A DNA stretch of 64,000 nucleotides from Drosophila persimilis (Eukaryota > Arthropoda > Insecta > Diptera > Drosophilidae), in contig NW_020825288.1 of NCBI RefSeq assembly GCF_003286085.1, positions 18,848,001-18,912,000 on the forward strand, in the 5' to 3' direction. How positions within the stretch are numbered: position 1 is the stretch's first letter; the number at the start of each line of letters is the position of its first letter. The notes beneath the pieces are model-generated. The model was not told the origin of the DNA, made no database searches, and saw only the letters and a program-made list of their open reading frames with translations. Made by a program: the position numbers and the translations under genes. Below are positions 28,101-43,100 of this stretch, piece after piece.

Positions 28101-31100
28101 GAGGCACGCAAAGAGAATCCGCACAAAGTTTAGGCACGGCACTGGGAACCAAATCTGGACCAGTGGAGAAAGAAAATTTACACGATTTTAAATTAATTAA
28201 AAGGCCATCATAATCAATAAAGAGGGGATGGATACAACTTGATGGATAGGATATAAGTGTGCGGCAGGATAGTCGTTAGGTGAAGCGGGAATAGATGGCA
28301 TGTTATTAGAAGGAGTAGATTGACAAACTTAAAAAAATGAAGCAAATAGGTTAGAAATATGTTCAATCTGTTCGTTCGTTCTCCTTCGTATATCAGACGC
28401 TTTTTTGTTTTGCGCCCGCATATTTTCCCTTTTTTTCATAAACAACCGGTGTTTTCATAAATAGACTTTAATTAACTTCCTAACCAGCCTACAATCTGGA
28501 AATCTATTCTATTCCGCGAGTGCATGCCTTTTGATTTGTGTTTAAACATTATTTATTTAACTTCTAATTTTTCGGCGTCGGCTGGTCGTGTTTGTGTTGT
28601 TGCCGTGAGTACGCATTACATTGCATTAAAGCTCTCGTCTCTCGTCTTGTAGCTTTTGTTGTTTTATCACTCTCTTGCTATCACCTCAACTTCAATAACT
28701 GTTCTTTCTCTCTCACTCTCTTAACTTTCTGTTCAGTAGCTCTCTCTCTCTCATTAGCTTCTGCTGCAACTGTTCTCCTCTCCTCCTATTAGCGTTTGTC
28801 TGGCACACTAGTTTGATAGCCATTTGTTTTGAAACATTATTTGATTTTAATTTTGTATAAATTTTGTATTATGGAGTTTTCATACCACGTGCCAAAAAAT
28901 CCTGTCGGTAAGAGATCACCCATGATTAGCCGAGTATCCCCTGCTGGCTCTGCGATAGCGTAGTGCACGCAAAATGCGCTGGGTTTACGAGCCTCGTGGG
29001 GGTTGCCATATCAAAACGTAATGTCTTGCACTACAGATGTAAGGCATGCCGTGTGGTTGAGACTGACATGGTCATATTTATGAGGCAGACGCGGAAGGGC
29101 TTTAAGGAGCTGACCGTTGGCTTTAAAAAGCAGTACGATCGGCTCCTAGTCATGGAGTCTCAATTTGGCAGTCTGCAACTGCTGAATGAGTCTCTGAGGC
29201 GTAAAAGGGTCACTCCGCGGGATCTGCAAGTGCCAGTCGTCACTCAGCAGAAAAACTGACTCCGACCACTCCAAGTGTACAGCAGTTGATCTCGTTTGCC
29301 ACTCCAAGGCCAACGACAGCTGCTGCCGAGGCAGATTCGGTAGCCGAATTCAGCGCTTCGGAGAACGTGCAGCCAAGTACGTCTGCAGCGTCCGTGTCCA
29401 TGGTGTCTGCAAGCTCGATAGCTGTCCCGTCTATTCCGATCCCATCAGTGATCAGAAGGTCCGGACCTCCGGATATTGCCACCACAGGTACTAGGCCTGT
29501 GGTGCCTAAACCACTGGTGGGAGTCCCACAAAAAGGACAAGTTTTTGTTTCACTGCTGTCCCCTGACCTCACATCTAATGATGTAATTGCTTATGCCAGG
29601 GAGATAGCCTAGTTTAATTTGACACCATTTGCCCCGCCAAATTTTGAGTTTAAAGTTAAATATTTTAGAGTTAAATATCACGATTAACTTACCATTTTGG
29701 TGCATATTGCAAGGCGTGGCATCGGTAAAAACTAACTGAGTGGGCAGTGTATTGTAACTCTTTATCTGGTTTTTTTATTTGTCGACTTCGAAAACGGAGC
29801 GAAGGCGGCTTCCTGCGTAGCCAGGTGTAGAACTAGTACATTGTAGTCGGCGAAGACCTGGTCCGCACTCGCTTCCCTCGTAACTAGTTGCGTAGTAAAC
29901 GGTAAACGGCGCGGAACTAGTTCGAGAGGGGTCAATTGGTTATACAGGGACGTGCGAAAAACGGCAAAAATAGCTTTTAGGCCAGGTTCTCATAGTCTCA
30001 TTAACTTTTTTATAGTAAGGTATTTTTTAATATTTTGTTAGCAGCATTAGCTTCTACCAAAACAAGATACTGATAATGAAAATAGTCTAATGAATGAAAA
30101 AGTTACGACACTTACAGCCTTGATCCGAAATGTAGTTATTTACTTTGGATACAAGGAATTAAAAAAAGCTGGGAGGCCAATTGTAAAAATAAATGTATAA
30201 CCTACGTGTCGATAGTGCATTTAACTATTTTGTCACTTTATTTTTTTCAGCAAAATTCAATTAAACTATTCAGCTATCCTTTATTTGTTATATGACTCAA
30301 AACTGAATGAAATCTGTGAACCTATTGTCAAAGACGTGTGCAATAATATTAAAAGATTGGATGTGCCAGACGATCAATTCGAATATTTGCCAAAAATCGA
30401 TAATTTGAATATGGGAACTACATTATTTGAACTTTATTTGGTGCTCAAGCGATACGTCCAACTGGGTAAAACTTTAATTTAAATCTTCATTTGTATACCC
30501 TTGCAGAGCGAATTACTTCGACCATCTGGTCTTATCAAAGTAAAGAAGTAAGCATTTGTGACCAAACATTATTTATAAAGAGCCCACTCCGTTTGTCTGT
30601 TTTTGTGCAAACCAGTCGTCAGCTTTAAAACTATCAATGAAACATGAAACACTTTTTTTAATACCGCTTTCGATTTTGCAATTATCTTGAAAAAGTTAAG
30701 TGGTGTTAGAAGTTTTTTAATTTTTTTACATCCCGTTTAACATAATAAAAATTCCCATAAAATACTTGCTTTTATAGCTTATACAATTAGCAAGAGTATG
30801 AAGAAACAATCTGCAAGGTTATAAAAAACTTCGGAGTCGAAGCTAGTCTGCCGTGGTTTTTTTGATATACAAAATATGTATTATGCAATTTTTTATTTAT
30901 ATTTTGTAGGAAAATCACTGTGTACCGATGAATTGAAAATGAGTGGATTCTATCAATGGTTTGAGACAGGTGTGACACACTGGCTTGACATTTCAATAAT
31001 AAAGGCGCTCAATCGTATTCAGAAAGCAATCGATCTGGACCAACTGAAGGCGGTCGACGAAACCGTAAAATACAGCTCTTCTGCCGTGGATACTCTTTCA

Positions 31101-34100
31101 ATTTTTTATCAAATTAAAATATTTTGGCAACAATTGGATTGGCCGGAAGTTGAGGGCTGCTATACATTTATAGCTAAAATTGTAAATGTAAGAACTCAAC
31201 CACAAGTAAGAAAAAAAATATTCTTAACGGATTATTATCTACTATTTCAAAATAGGATCTATGTCGATGCTGCATTTTTTATGCTCAAAGAATGTCACAA
31301 AGAGTCGAAAAGCTAACTAAACTCGGGGATAATAACAAGATATTCAGTAAGCAATTTAACATTAAAAATTGTCATTTATTACATTTTTGACCCTCTAGTT
31401 TTATCAGAAGAGTGGTGTCTAGCAATTAACAATATGGATTACATCCGTCAGAGCTTACCATCATTTATAAAGGTAAGGCTTTTTCTACTATTGTTTTACC
31501 ACATTTGCGGGGTTTTGACCTGCTCTTGAAAAAAACCTTACCTTAAAACCGAGACCTTAACTAAAGCATAGGCGTAAGTTTTTTGATCTTTTGGTTGTCA
31601 CTTAGCGTTCGGAGTTTTAAATAGAGCCAGTCACCATACTTGAGTAGAATAGGTTTGACTATCGCAAGGTAGCATTAGGTGGCATTCAACTATTCTATAA
31701 CTATACAACCCATTTATGGTTGTATGGCTTGAAACGTTAAAATTGTGTTAATTTTAGTATTTTCTATATACATATATATAGAAGAGAGCGTATTAAGAGA
31801 ATTAGCAATAATGAGAGATGTGCTGTTTGTTTTTGTACAAGCAAAATAACAATACAATTTTATGCGGTTATGTATAAATTAAACAAAATCTGGCTTTCAA
31901 GTAACCAAAATGTAATTGATTTGTCTGTATTCACGTCATTCAGGAACTTGGCATCGACAATGTGATACAAAAATTGGGAGAATATCGCACAAATTTGGAG
32001 GCGGACAGATGCTCATCTACTATTAATGCTGTTATTGAAAATGCATTAGACACCGAACGCAATCAAATTGTGGAACTCATTGAAATTGTTTCCCATAAAA
32101 TGGCACCCCCAATGAAACTCTATTTGGCTGAAGGTGCGGAAGTCCTTCATAAGGACTCAAATTCTATGGACCAGCTAATGATGTATTTAGAAAGTTCATT
32201 GGACACTCTTTACAACACACTTAATGAAGTAAACTTCGGAAGAATACTGGAGAGCATTTGGTCAGAGCTATCAATAATACTGTATGACTTAATTCAATCA
32301 AATCTTGATGTATGTATTCTTTCGGATAAGTATCTGTTAATACTTACAAACTTTTATGTTTTATAGAAACGGCGGCCACCAGCATATTTCAAAAATTTAA
32401 AGGACACCCTTCAGACAATGATATATTGTTTTAAAATGGGTAACGTTGCAACGGACGTAAACATTTTGTCTACAATTCAAAAGAGACTTGACGCGTATGC
32501 TCTTGAAACAGCAGATCTTATTCATCAATATTATATTGAGCGATTGGAATATCAAAAAAATCAGCCATTATCACCCTTCGGACAACTTACTATAAGGGCT
32601 GAGTTTACAGATTCATCTTTATTAGTAAGTAAAATATTATCACAACATTAAAAAATAATAATTTTTTTTTTTTCATTTTTAAGCTCACTATATTAAATGC
32701 GCGCAACTTGCTTCCAATGGATTCAAATGGCTTCGTCGATTCATTTACTAAAGCTTGTTTTATGCCAACGAGTCGATTCAATGGTATATCACCAGTAAAG
32801 ACTACTGTTCACCATAAAAGTTGTTTTCCATTGTACGATCAGGAATTTTGTATGTAAGTACAAATGCGTATGTGTATATTTTGTCATTAATTTATATTAT
32901 TATTTTTATTTTGGTATTGATTTGTTATTTTTCTTTAGAAATTTGAATGAACAGCAGAGGACAGCAGAAGATAGTTTGATTTTGTTCAGTGTAAAAGATA
33001 AGGATCTATTTGGCATGTCAAGTCAATACATAGGAGAATGCTATGCTTCATTCACAGATCTCATGGAATCTGAGGGAAAACAAATTATTATGAATTTGTC
33101 TCGACCAGAGTATACAGGTGACTAGTTTTATTCGAAAACATGTACAAATACATAGTATGTTAATAGAACAAAAAAATTTTTTTTTAGATTCCGAAACGCT
33201 GCGTGCTTTGGAATTTAGACAAGGCGATAAACAGGCTAAGGATTTTATAAAAAAATTAAAAAACAAATCCTATTCCTAAGGTGCAACAAATTATGAGTTA
33301 AATTACTCTTTACATATAAAAATAAAATCTAGCACCAAAAAAAATTTTTTATTAGCACTAACGTGCAAGGCAAGTCAACAAGGATGGAGTGTGCCGATTC
33401 GCTGACTGCCTCAAGAACATTCACGGGGGGCCGTTACTCAGCTGTGTCCTTATTTACGCTATCCTCCATGCTCAGTTTCCAATCGAGCTTTCTGTCGACG
33501 ATTAGGCCAAGATACTTGGCATTGTTGCTAAAGGCTAGCGCTTCCCCACAGAGTTTTGAGGGAGTCGGTGTCGGAACTTTTTACTTCTTAGTGAAAAGCA
33601 CAAGCTCCGTTTGAGACGGGTTGACTACCAAACCTAATTTTTCTGCCCATCTCGAAATTTTCGTGAAAGTACTTGTCACACAACGTCTGCGGAAATTTTC
33701 CGGAGAATGCTATGGCAACATCGTCCGCATACGCCACCACGCGGCAGCCACCTCCTCTATCTCCCGCAGCAGTTTGTTCACTGCCACGTCCCATAGGAGG
33801 GGCGAGAGGACTCCGCCCGGCTGTGTGCCTCTGTTGACAAATCTGGTGGACGTTGACGTCCCCAGTGATGCCTCAACCGTCCTGCATTGTAGCATCTGAT
33901 CGATTAGGCTCACCATCCGGGATTCACCCCCGGTCCGTCAGTGCGTCATTATTATTTATTATTGTGCGTCAGTGTCCATTCATTTAGATAGTAGATACAA
34001 ATGTTATACTAAGCTATGTCTTAATTAATATAGCTTTTAAAAAATTATCCCTGCAATCCAAATTGCGCCAAATGGAACATGGTTGTTGTTCCTGTAACCG

Positions 34101-37100
34101 GAATAACATCCTTGATCAGATGAAGTCCCTATCAAGGACAAGGATCAAGGATATTTTCTCTCGATATATAAATCTTGTTTTCCCTCTTATTTGTGGACCG
34201 ATCGGGCGCGATATTGCTGTGTCTCTCTGCACCAACGTACTTAAAAGTTGAGGCATGGCAGGAATTGGCCTGCACGGCAGCTACCGACTGTCCTGCTGCG
34301 GGCCATAGCCATGATGCCGCTGCTATGTCGCTGAATCGACAATGTGGCGACTCGTCCGCTGTAGAAAGGACCAGTGAACGACACCGGAATTGTGGGTTCA
34401 CGACCACGGGAAAGAATGTCAGCAACCCGCCCATTCATACGCCGCCGAATCACACACTGGGCTTCAACTTCGAGACGCGTAAGTAAATCAGTATATATTT
34501 GTGGATACATTTTAAAATATATCTTCCTTCACACAGCGTACCCATTTCACAAGATCAACCTGGCTCAATAATAGCAGAGAAAACTAAATATTTTTGATTG
34601 GGGAAAATGTCCTTTATCCTTGATCCATCAAATCAGGGGCATATCTCGGCTATTTATGGGCCGATCGGAGAGCGGCATGTCTTTTCGTGATCGGGCGAGT
34701 CCTGCCAATCAACTTCCACCGGAAAAAGGGACATCCATATTTTCACGATTTTCGCAAAAAATCATGATGGTTACATCATTAAAATTGCCAAAAATCAGCC
34801 TCATTTTCGAAGTCGAGATTTTGATGCCGTTTGACCCTCTGGATCCCCACGGTCCTGGGAAAGTAGGTCCCACACCGATCTGGCCCTTTTAGTCTGAGAT
34901 ATAGCCTACCGAAGATTTGGATTTGCGTATCTTTAAAATACTGGTTTCTTCTGTATGCTATATCTCTGCGATACGGCAGCCGATCTGGGCGTGGCATGTC
35001 TTTTCGTGACCGGGCGAGTCCTGCCAATCGACTGCCATTGGAAAAAGGGACATCCATATTTTCACGATTTTCGCAAAAAATCATGATGGTTACATCATTA
35101 AAATTGCCAAAAATCGGCCTCATTTTCGAGGTCGAGATTTTGATGCCGTTTGACCCTCTGGATCCCCACGGTCCTGGGAAAGTAGGTCCCACACCGATCT
35201 GGCCCTTTTAGTCTGAGATATAGCCTACCGAAGATTTGGATTTGCGTATCTTTAAAATACTGGTTTCTTCTGTATGCTATATCTCTGCGATACGGCAGCC
35301 GATCTGGGCGTGGCATGTCTTTTCGTGACCGGGCGAGTCCTGCCAATCGACTGCCATTGGAAAAAGGGACATCCATATTTTCACGATTTTCGCAAAAAAT
35401 CATGATGGTTACATCATTAAAATTGCCAAAAATCGGCCTCATTTTCGAGGTCGAGATTTTGATGCCGTTTGACCCTCTGGATCCCCACGGTCCTGGGAAA
35501 GTAGGTCCCACACCGATCTGGCCCTTTTAGTCTGAGATATAGCCTACCGAAGATTTGGATTTGCGTATCTTTAAAATACTGGTTTCTTCTGTATGCTATA
35601 TCTCTGCGATACGGCAGCCGATCTGGGCGTGGCATGTCTTTTCGTGACCGGGCGAGTCCTGCCAATCGACTGCCATTGGAAAAAGGGACATCCATATTTT
35701 CACGATTTTCGCAAAAAATCATGATGGTTACATCATTAAAATTGCCAAAAATCGGCCTCATTTTCGAGGTCGAGATTTTGATGCCGTTTGACCCTCTGGA
35801 TCCCCACGGTCCTGGGAAAGTAGGTCCCACACCGATCTGGCCCTTTTAGTCTGAGATATAGCCTACCGAAGATTTGGATTTGCGTATCTTTGAAATACTG
35901 GTTTCTTCTGTATGCTATATCTCTGCAATACGGCAGCCGATCGGAGAGCGGCATGCCTTTTCGTGATCGGGCGAGTCCTGCCAATCAACTTCCACCGGAA
36001 AAAGGGACATCCATATTTTCACGATTTTCGCAAAAAATCATGATGGTTACATCATTAAAATTGCCAAAAATCAGCCTCATTTTCGAAGTCGAGATTTTGA
36101 TGCCGTTTGACTTTCTGGATCCCCACGGTCCTGGGAAAGTAGGTCCCACACCGATCTGGCCCTTTTAGTCTGAGATATAGCCTACCGAAGATTTGGATTT
36201 GCGTATCTTTGAAATACTGGTTTCTTCTGTATGCTATATCTCTGCGATACGGCAGCCGATCTGGGCGTGGCATGTCTTTTCGTGACCGGGCGAGTCCTGC
36301 CAATCAACTTCCACCGGAAAAAGGGACATCCATATTTTCACGATTTTCGCAAAAAATCATGATGGTTACATCATTAAAATTGCCAAAAATCAGCCTCATT
36401 TTCGAAGTCGAGATTTTGATGCCGTTTGACTTTCTGGATCCCCACGATCCTGGGAGAGTGGGTCCCACATCGATCTGGCCCTTTTAGTCTGAGATATAGC
36501 CTACCGAAGATTTCGATTTGCGTATCTTTGAAATACTGGTTTCTTCTGTATGCTATATCTCTGCAATACGGCAGCCGATCGGAGAGCGGCATGCCTTTTC
36601 GTGATCGGGCGAGTCCTGCCAATCAACTTCCACCGGAAAAAGGGACATCCATATTTTCACGATTTTCGCAAAAAATCATGATGGTTACATCATTAAAATT
36701 GCCAAAAATCAGCCTCATTTTCGAAGTCGAGATTTTGATGCCGTTTGACTTTCTGGATCCCCACGATCCTGGGAGAGTGGGTCCCACATCGATCTGGCCC
36801 TTTTAGTCTGAGATATAGCCTACCGAAGATTTCGATTTGCGTATCTTTGAAATACTGGTTTCTTCTGTATGCTATATCTCTGCAATACGGCAGCCGATCG
36901 GAGAGCGGCATGCCTTTTCGTGACCGGGCGAGTCCTGCCAATCAACTTCCACCGGAAAAAGGGACATCCATATTTTCACGATTTTCGCAAAAAATCATGA
37001 TGGTTACATCATTAAAATTGCCAAAAATCAGCCTCATTTTCGAAGTCGAGATTTTGATGCCGTTTGACTTTCTGGATCCCCACGATCCTGGGAGAGTGGG

Positions 37101-40100
37101 TCCCACATCGATCTGGCCCTTTTAGTCTGAGATATAGCCTACCGAAGATTTGGATTTGCGTATCTTTAAAATACTGGTTTCTTCTGTATGCTATATCTCT
37201 GCGATACGGCAGCCGATCTGGGCGTGGCATGTCTTTTCGTGACCGGGCGAGTCCTGCCAATCGACTGCCATTGGAAAAAGGGACATCCATATTTTCACGA
37301 TTTTCGCAAAAAATCATGATGGTTACATCATTAAAATTGCCAAAAATCGGCCTCATTTTCGAGGTCGAGATTTTGATGCCGTTTGACGCTCTGGATCCCC
37401 ACGGTCCTGGGAAAGTAGGTCCCACACCGATCTGGCCCTTTTAGTCTGAGATATAGCCTACCGAAGATTTGGATTTGCGTATCTTTGAAATACTGGTTTC
37501 TTCTGTATGCTATATCTCTGCGATACGGCAGCCGATCTGGGCGTGGCATGTCTTTTCGTGACCGGGCGAGTCCTGCCAATCGACTGCCATTGGAAAAAGG
37601 GACATCCATATTTTCACGATTTTCGCAAAAAATCATGATGGTTACATCATTAAAATTGCCAAAAATCAGCCTCATTTTCGAAGTCGAGATTTTGATGCCG
37701 TTTGACTTTCTGGATCCCCACGATCCTGGGAGAGTGGGTCCCACATCGATCTGGCCCTTTTAGTCTGAGATATAGCCTACCGAAGATTTCGATTTGCGTA
37801 TCTTTGAAATACTGGTTTCTTCTGTATGCTATATCTCTGCAATACGGCAGCCGATCGGAGAGCGGCATGCCTTTTCGTGATCGGGCGAGTCCTGCCAATC
37901 AACTTCCACCGGAAAAAGGGACATCCATATTTTCACGATTTTCGCAAAAAATCATGATGGTTACATCATTAAAATTGCCAAAAATCAGCCTCATTTTCGA
38001 AGTCGAGATTTTGATGCCGTTTGACTTTCTGGATCCCCACGATCCTGGGAGAGTGGGTCCCACATCGATCTGGCCCTTTTAGTCTAAGATATAGCCTACC
38101 GAAGATTTGGATTTGCGTATCTTTAAAATACTGGTTTCTTCTGTATGCTATATCTCTGCGATACGGCAGCCGATCTGGGCGTGGCATGTCTTTTCGTGAC
38201 CGGGCGAGTCCTGCCAATCGACTGCCATTGGAAAAAGGGACATCCATATTTTCACGATTTTCGCAAAAAATCATGATGGTTACATCATTAAAATTGCCAA
38301 AAATCAGCCTCATTTTCGAAGTCGAGATTTTGATGCCGTTTGACGCTCTGGGTCCCCACGGTCCTGGGAAAGTAGGTCCCACACCGATCTGGCCCTTTTA
38401 GTCTGAGATATAGCCTACCGAAGATTTGGATTTGCGTATCTTTAAAATACTGGTTTCTTCTGTATGCTATATCTCTGCGATACGGCAGCCGATCTGGGCG
38501 TGGCATGTCTTTTCGTGACCGGGCGAGTCCTGCCAATCGACTGCCATTGGAAAAAGGGACATCCATATTTTCACGATTTTCGCAAAAAATCATGATGGTT
38601 ACATCATTAAAATTGCCAAAAATCGGCCTCATTTTCGAGGTCGAGATTTTGATGCCGTTTGACCCTCTGGATCCCCACGGTCCTGGGAAAGTAGGTCCCA
38701 CACCGATCTGGCCCTTTTAGTCTGAGATATAGCCTACCGAAGATTTGGATTTGCGTATCTTTAAAATACTGGTTTCTTCTGTATGCTATATCTCTGCGAT
38801 ACGGCAGCCGATCTGGGCGTGGCATGTCTTTTCGTGACCGGGCGAGTCCTGCCAATCGACTGCCATTGGAAAAAGGGACATCCATATTTTCACGATTTTC
38901 GCAAAAAATCATGATGGTTACATCATTAAAATTGCCAAAAATCGGCCTCATTTTCGAAGTCGAGATTTTGATGCCGTTTGACCCTCTGGATCCCCACGGT
39001 CCTGGGAAAGTAGGTCCCACACCGATCTGGCCCTTTTAGTCTGAGATATAGCCTACCGAAGATTTGGATTTGCGTATCTTTGAAATACTGGTTTCTTCTG
39101 TATGCTATATCTCTGCAATACGGCAGCCGATCGGAGAGCGGCATGCCTTTTCGTGATCGGGCGAGTCCTGCCAATCAACTTCCACCGGAAAAAGGGACAT
39201 CCATATTTTCACGATTTTCGCAAAAAATCATGATGGTTACATCATTAAAATTGCCAAAAATCAGCCTCATTTTCGAAGTCGAGATTTTGATGCCGTTTGA
39301 CTTTCTGGATCCCCACGATCCTGGGAGAGTGGGTCCCACATCGATCTGGCCCTTTTAGTCTGAGATATAGCCTACCGAAGATTTCGATTTGCGTATCTTT
39401 GAAATACTGGTTTCTTCTGTATGCTATATCTCTGCAATACGGCAGCCGATCGGAGAGCGGCATGCCTTTTCGTGATCGGGCGAGTCCTGCCAATCAACTT
39501 CCACCGGAAAAAGGGACATCCATATTTTCACGATTTTCGCAAAAAATCATGATGGTTACATCATTAAAATTGCCAAAAATCAGCCTCATTTTCGAAGTCG
39601 AGATTTTGATGCCGTTTGACTTTCTGGATCCCCACGATCCTGGGAGAGTGGGTCCCACATCGATCTGGCCCTTTTAGTCTAAGATATAGCCTACCGAAGA
39701 TTTGGATTTGCGTATCTTTAAAATACTGGTTTCTTCTGTATGCTATATCTCTGCGATACGGCAGCCGATCTGGGCGTGGCATGTCTTTTCGTGACCGGGC
39801 GAGTCCTGCCAATCGACTGCCATTGGAAAAAGGGACATCCATATTTTCACGATTTTCGCAAAAAATCATGATGGTTACATCATTAAAATTGCCAAAAATC
39901 AGCCTCATTTTCGAAGTCGAGATTTTGATGCCGTTTGACGCTCTGGGTCCCCACGGTCCTGGGAAAGTAGGTCCCACACCGATCTGGCCCTTTTAGTCTG
40001 AGATATAGCCTACCGAAGATTTGGATTTGCGTATCTTTAAAATACTGGTTTCTTCTGTATGCTATATCTCTGCGATACGGCAGCCGATCTGGGCGTGGCA

Positions 40101-43100
40101 TGTCTTTTCGTGACCGGGCGAGTCCTGCCAATCGACTGCCATTGGAAAAAGGGACATCCATATTTTCACGATTTTCGCAAAAAATCATGATGGTTACATC
40201 ATTAAAATTGCCAAAAATCGGCCTCATTTTCGAGGTCGAGATTTTGATGCCGTTTGACCCTCTGGATCCCCACGGTCCTGGGAAAGTAGGTCCCACACCG
40301 ATCTGGCCCTTTTAGTCTGAGATATAGCCTACCGAAGATTTGGATTTGCGTATCTTTAAAATACTGGTTTCTTCTGTATGCTATATCTCTGCGATACGGC
40401 AGCCGATCTGGGCGTGGCATGTCTTTTCGTGACCGGGCGAGTCCTGCCAATCGACTGCCATTGGAAAAAGGGACATCCATATTTTCACGATTTTCGCAAA
40501 AAATCATGATGGTTACATCATTAAAATTGCCAAAAATCAGCCTCATTTTCGAAGTCGAGATTTTGATGCCGTTTGACTTTCTGGATCCCCACGGTCCTGG
40601 GAAAGTAGGTCCCACACCGATCTGGCCCTTTTAGTCTGAGATATAGCCTACCGAAGATTTGGATTTGCGTATCTTTGAAATACTGGTTTCTTCTGTATGC
40701 TATATCTCTGCGATACGGCAGCCGATCTGGGCGTGGCATGTCTTTTCGTGACCGGGCGAGTCCTGCCAATCAACTTCCACCGGAAAAAGGGACATCCATA
40801 TTTTCACGATTTTCGCAAAAAATCATGATGGTTACATCATTAAAATTGCCAAAAATCAGCCTCATTTTCGAAGTCGAGATTTTGATGCCGTTTGACTTTC
40901 TGGATCCCCACGATCCTGGGAGAGTGGGTCCCACATCGATCTGGCCCTTTTAGTCTGAGATATAGCCTACCGAAGATTTCGATTTGCGTATCTTTGAAAT
41001 ACTGGTTTCTTCTGTATGCTATATCTCTGCAATACGGCAGCCGATCGGAGAGCGGCATGCCTTTTCGTGATCGGGCGAGTCCTGCCAATCAACTTCCACC
41101 GGAAAAAGGGACATCCATATTTTCACGATTTTCGCAAAAAATCATGATGGTTACATCATTAAAATTGCCAAAAATCAGCCTCATTTTCGAAGTCGAGATT
41201 TTGATGCCGTTTGACTTTCTGGATCCCCACGATCCTGGGAGAGTGGGTCCCACATCGATCTGGCCCTTTTAGTCTAAGATATAGCCTACCGAAGATTTGG
41301 ATTTGCGTATCTTTAAAATACTGGTTTCTTCTGTATGCTATATCTCTGCGATACGGCAGCCGATCTGGGCGTGGCATGTCTTTTCGTGACCGGGCGAGTC
41401 CTGCCAATCGACTGCCATTGGAAAAAGGGACATCCATATTTTCACGATTTTCGCAAAAAATCATGATGGTTACATCATTAAAATTGCCAAAAATCAGCCT
41501 CATTTTCGAAGTCGAGATTTTGATGCCGTTTGACTTTCTGGATCCCCACGATCCTGGGAGAGTGGGTCCCACATCGATCTGGCCCTTTTAGTCTGAGATA
41601 TAGCCTACCGAAGATTTGGATTTGCGTATCTTTAAAATACTGGTTTCTTCTGTATGCTATATCTCTGCGATACGGCAGCCGATCTGGGCGTGGCATGTCT
41701 TTTCGTGACCGGGCGAGTCCTGCCAATCGACTGCCATTGGAAAAAGGGACATCCATATTTTCACGATTTTCGCAAAAAATCATGATGGTTACATCATTAA
41801 AATTGCCAAAAATCGGCCTCATTTTCGAGGTCGAGATTTTGATGCCGTTTGACGCTCTGGATCCCCACGGTCCTGGGAAAGTAGGTCCCACACCGATCTG
41901 GCCCTTTTAGTCTGAGATATAGCCTACCGAAGATTTGGATTTGCGTATCTTTGAAATACTGGTTTCTTCTGTATGCTATATCTCTGCGATACGGCAGCCG
42001 ATCTGGGCGTGGCATGTCTTTTCGTGACCGGGCGAGTCCTGCCAATCGACTGCCATTGGAAAAAGGGACATCCATATTTTCACGATTTTCGCAAAAAATC
42101 ATGATGGTTACATCATTAAAATTGCCAAAAATCAGCCTCATTTTCGAAGTCGAGATTTTGATGCCGTTTGACTTTCTGGATCCCCACGATCCTGGGAGAG
42201 TGGGTCCCACATCGATCTGGCCCTTTTAGTCTGAGATATAGCCTACCGAAGATTTCGATTTGCGTATCTTTGAAATACTGGTTTCTTCTGTATGCTATAT
42301 CTCTGCGATACGGCAGCCGATCTGGGCGTGGCATGTCTTTTCGTGACCGGGCGAGTCCTGCCAATCAACTTCCACCGGAAAAAGGGACATCCATATTTTC
42401 ACGATTTTCGCAAAAAATCATGATGGTTACATCATTAAAATTGCCAAAAATCGGCCTCATGTTCGAAGTCGAGATTTTGATGCCGTTTGACTCTCTGGAT
42501 CCCCACGAACCTGGGAAAGTAGGTCCCACACCGATCTGGCCCTTTTAGTCTGAGATATGGCATACCGAAGATTTGGATTTGCGTATCTTTAAAATACTGG
42601 TTTCTTCTGTATGCTATATCTCTGCGATACGGCAGCCGATCTGGGCGTGGCATGTCTTTTCGTGACCGGGCGAGTCCTGCCAATCGACTGCCATTGGAAA
42701 AAGGGACATCCATATTTTCACGATTTTCGCAAAAAATCATGATGGTTACATCATTAAAATTGCCAAAAATCGGCCTCATGTTCGAAGTCGAGATTTTGAT
42801 GCCGTTTGACTCTCTGGATCCCCACAATCCTGGGAGAGTGGGTCCTACACCGATCTGGCCTTATTAGACTGAGATATAGCCTACCGAAGATTTAGATTTG
42901 CGTATCTTTAAAATACTGGTTTCTTCTGTATGCTATATCTCTGCAATACGGCAGACGATCGGAGAGCGGCATGCCTTTTCGTGATCGGGCGAGTCCTGCC
43001 AATCAACTTCCACCGGAAAAAGGGACATCCATCTTTTCACGATTTTCGCAAAAAATCATGATGGTTACATCATTAAAATTGCCAAAAATCGGCCTCATGT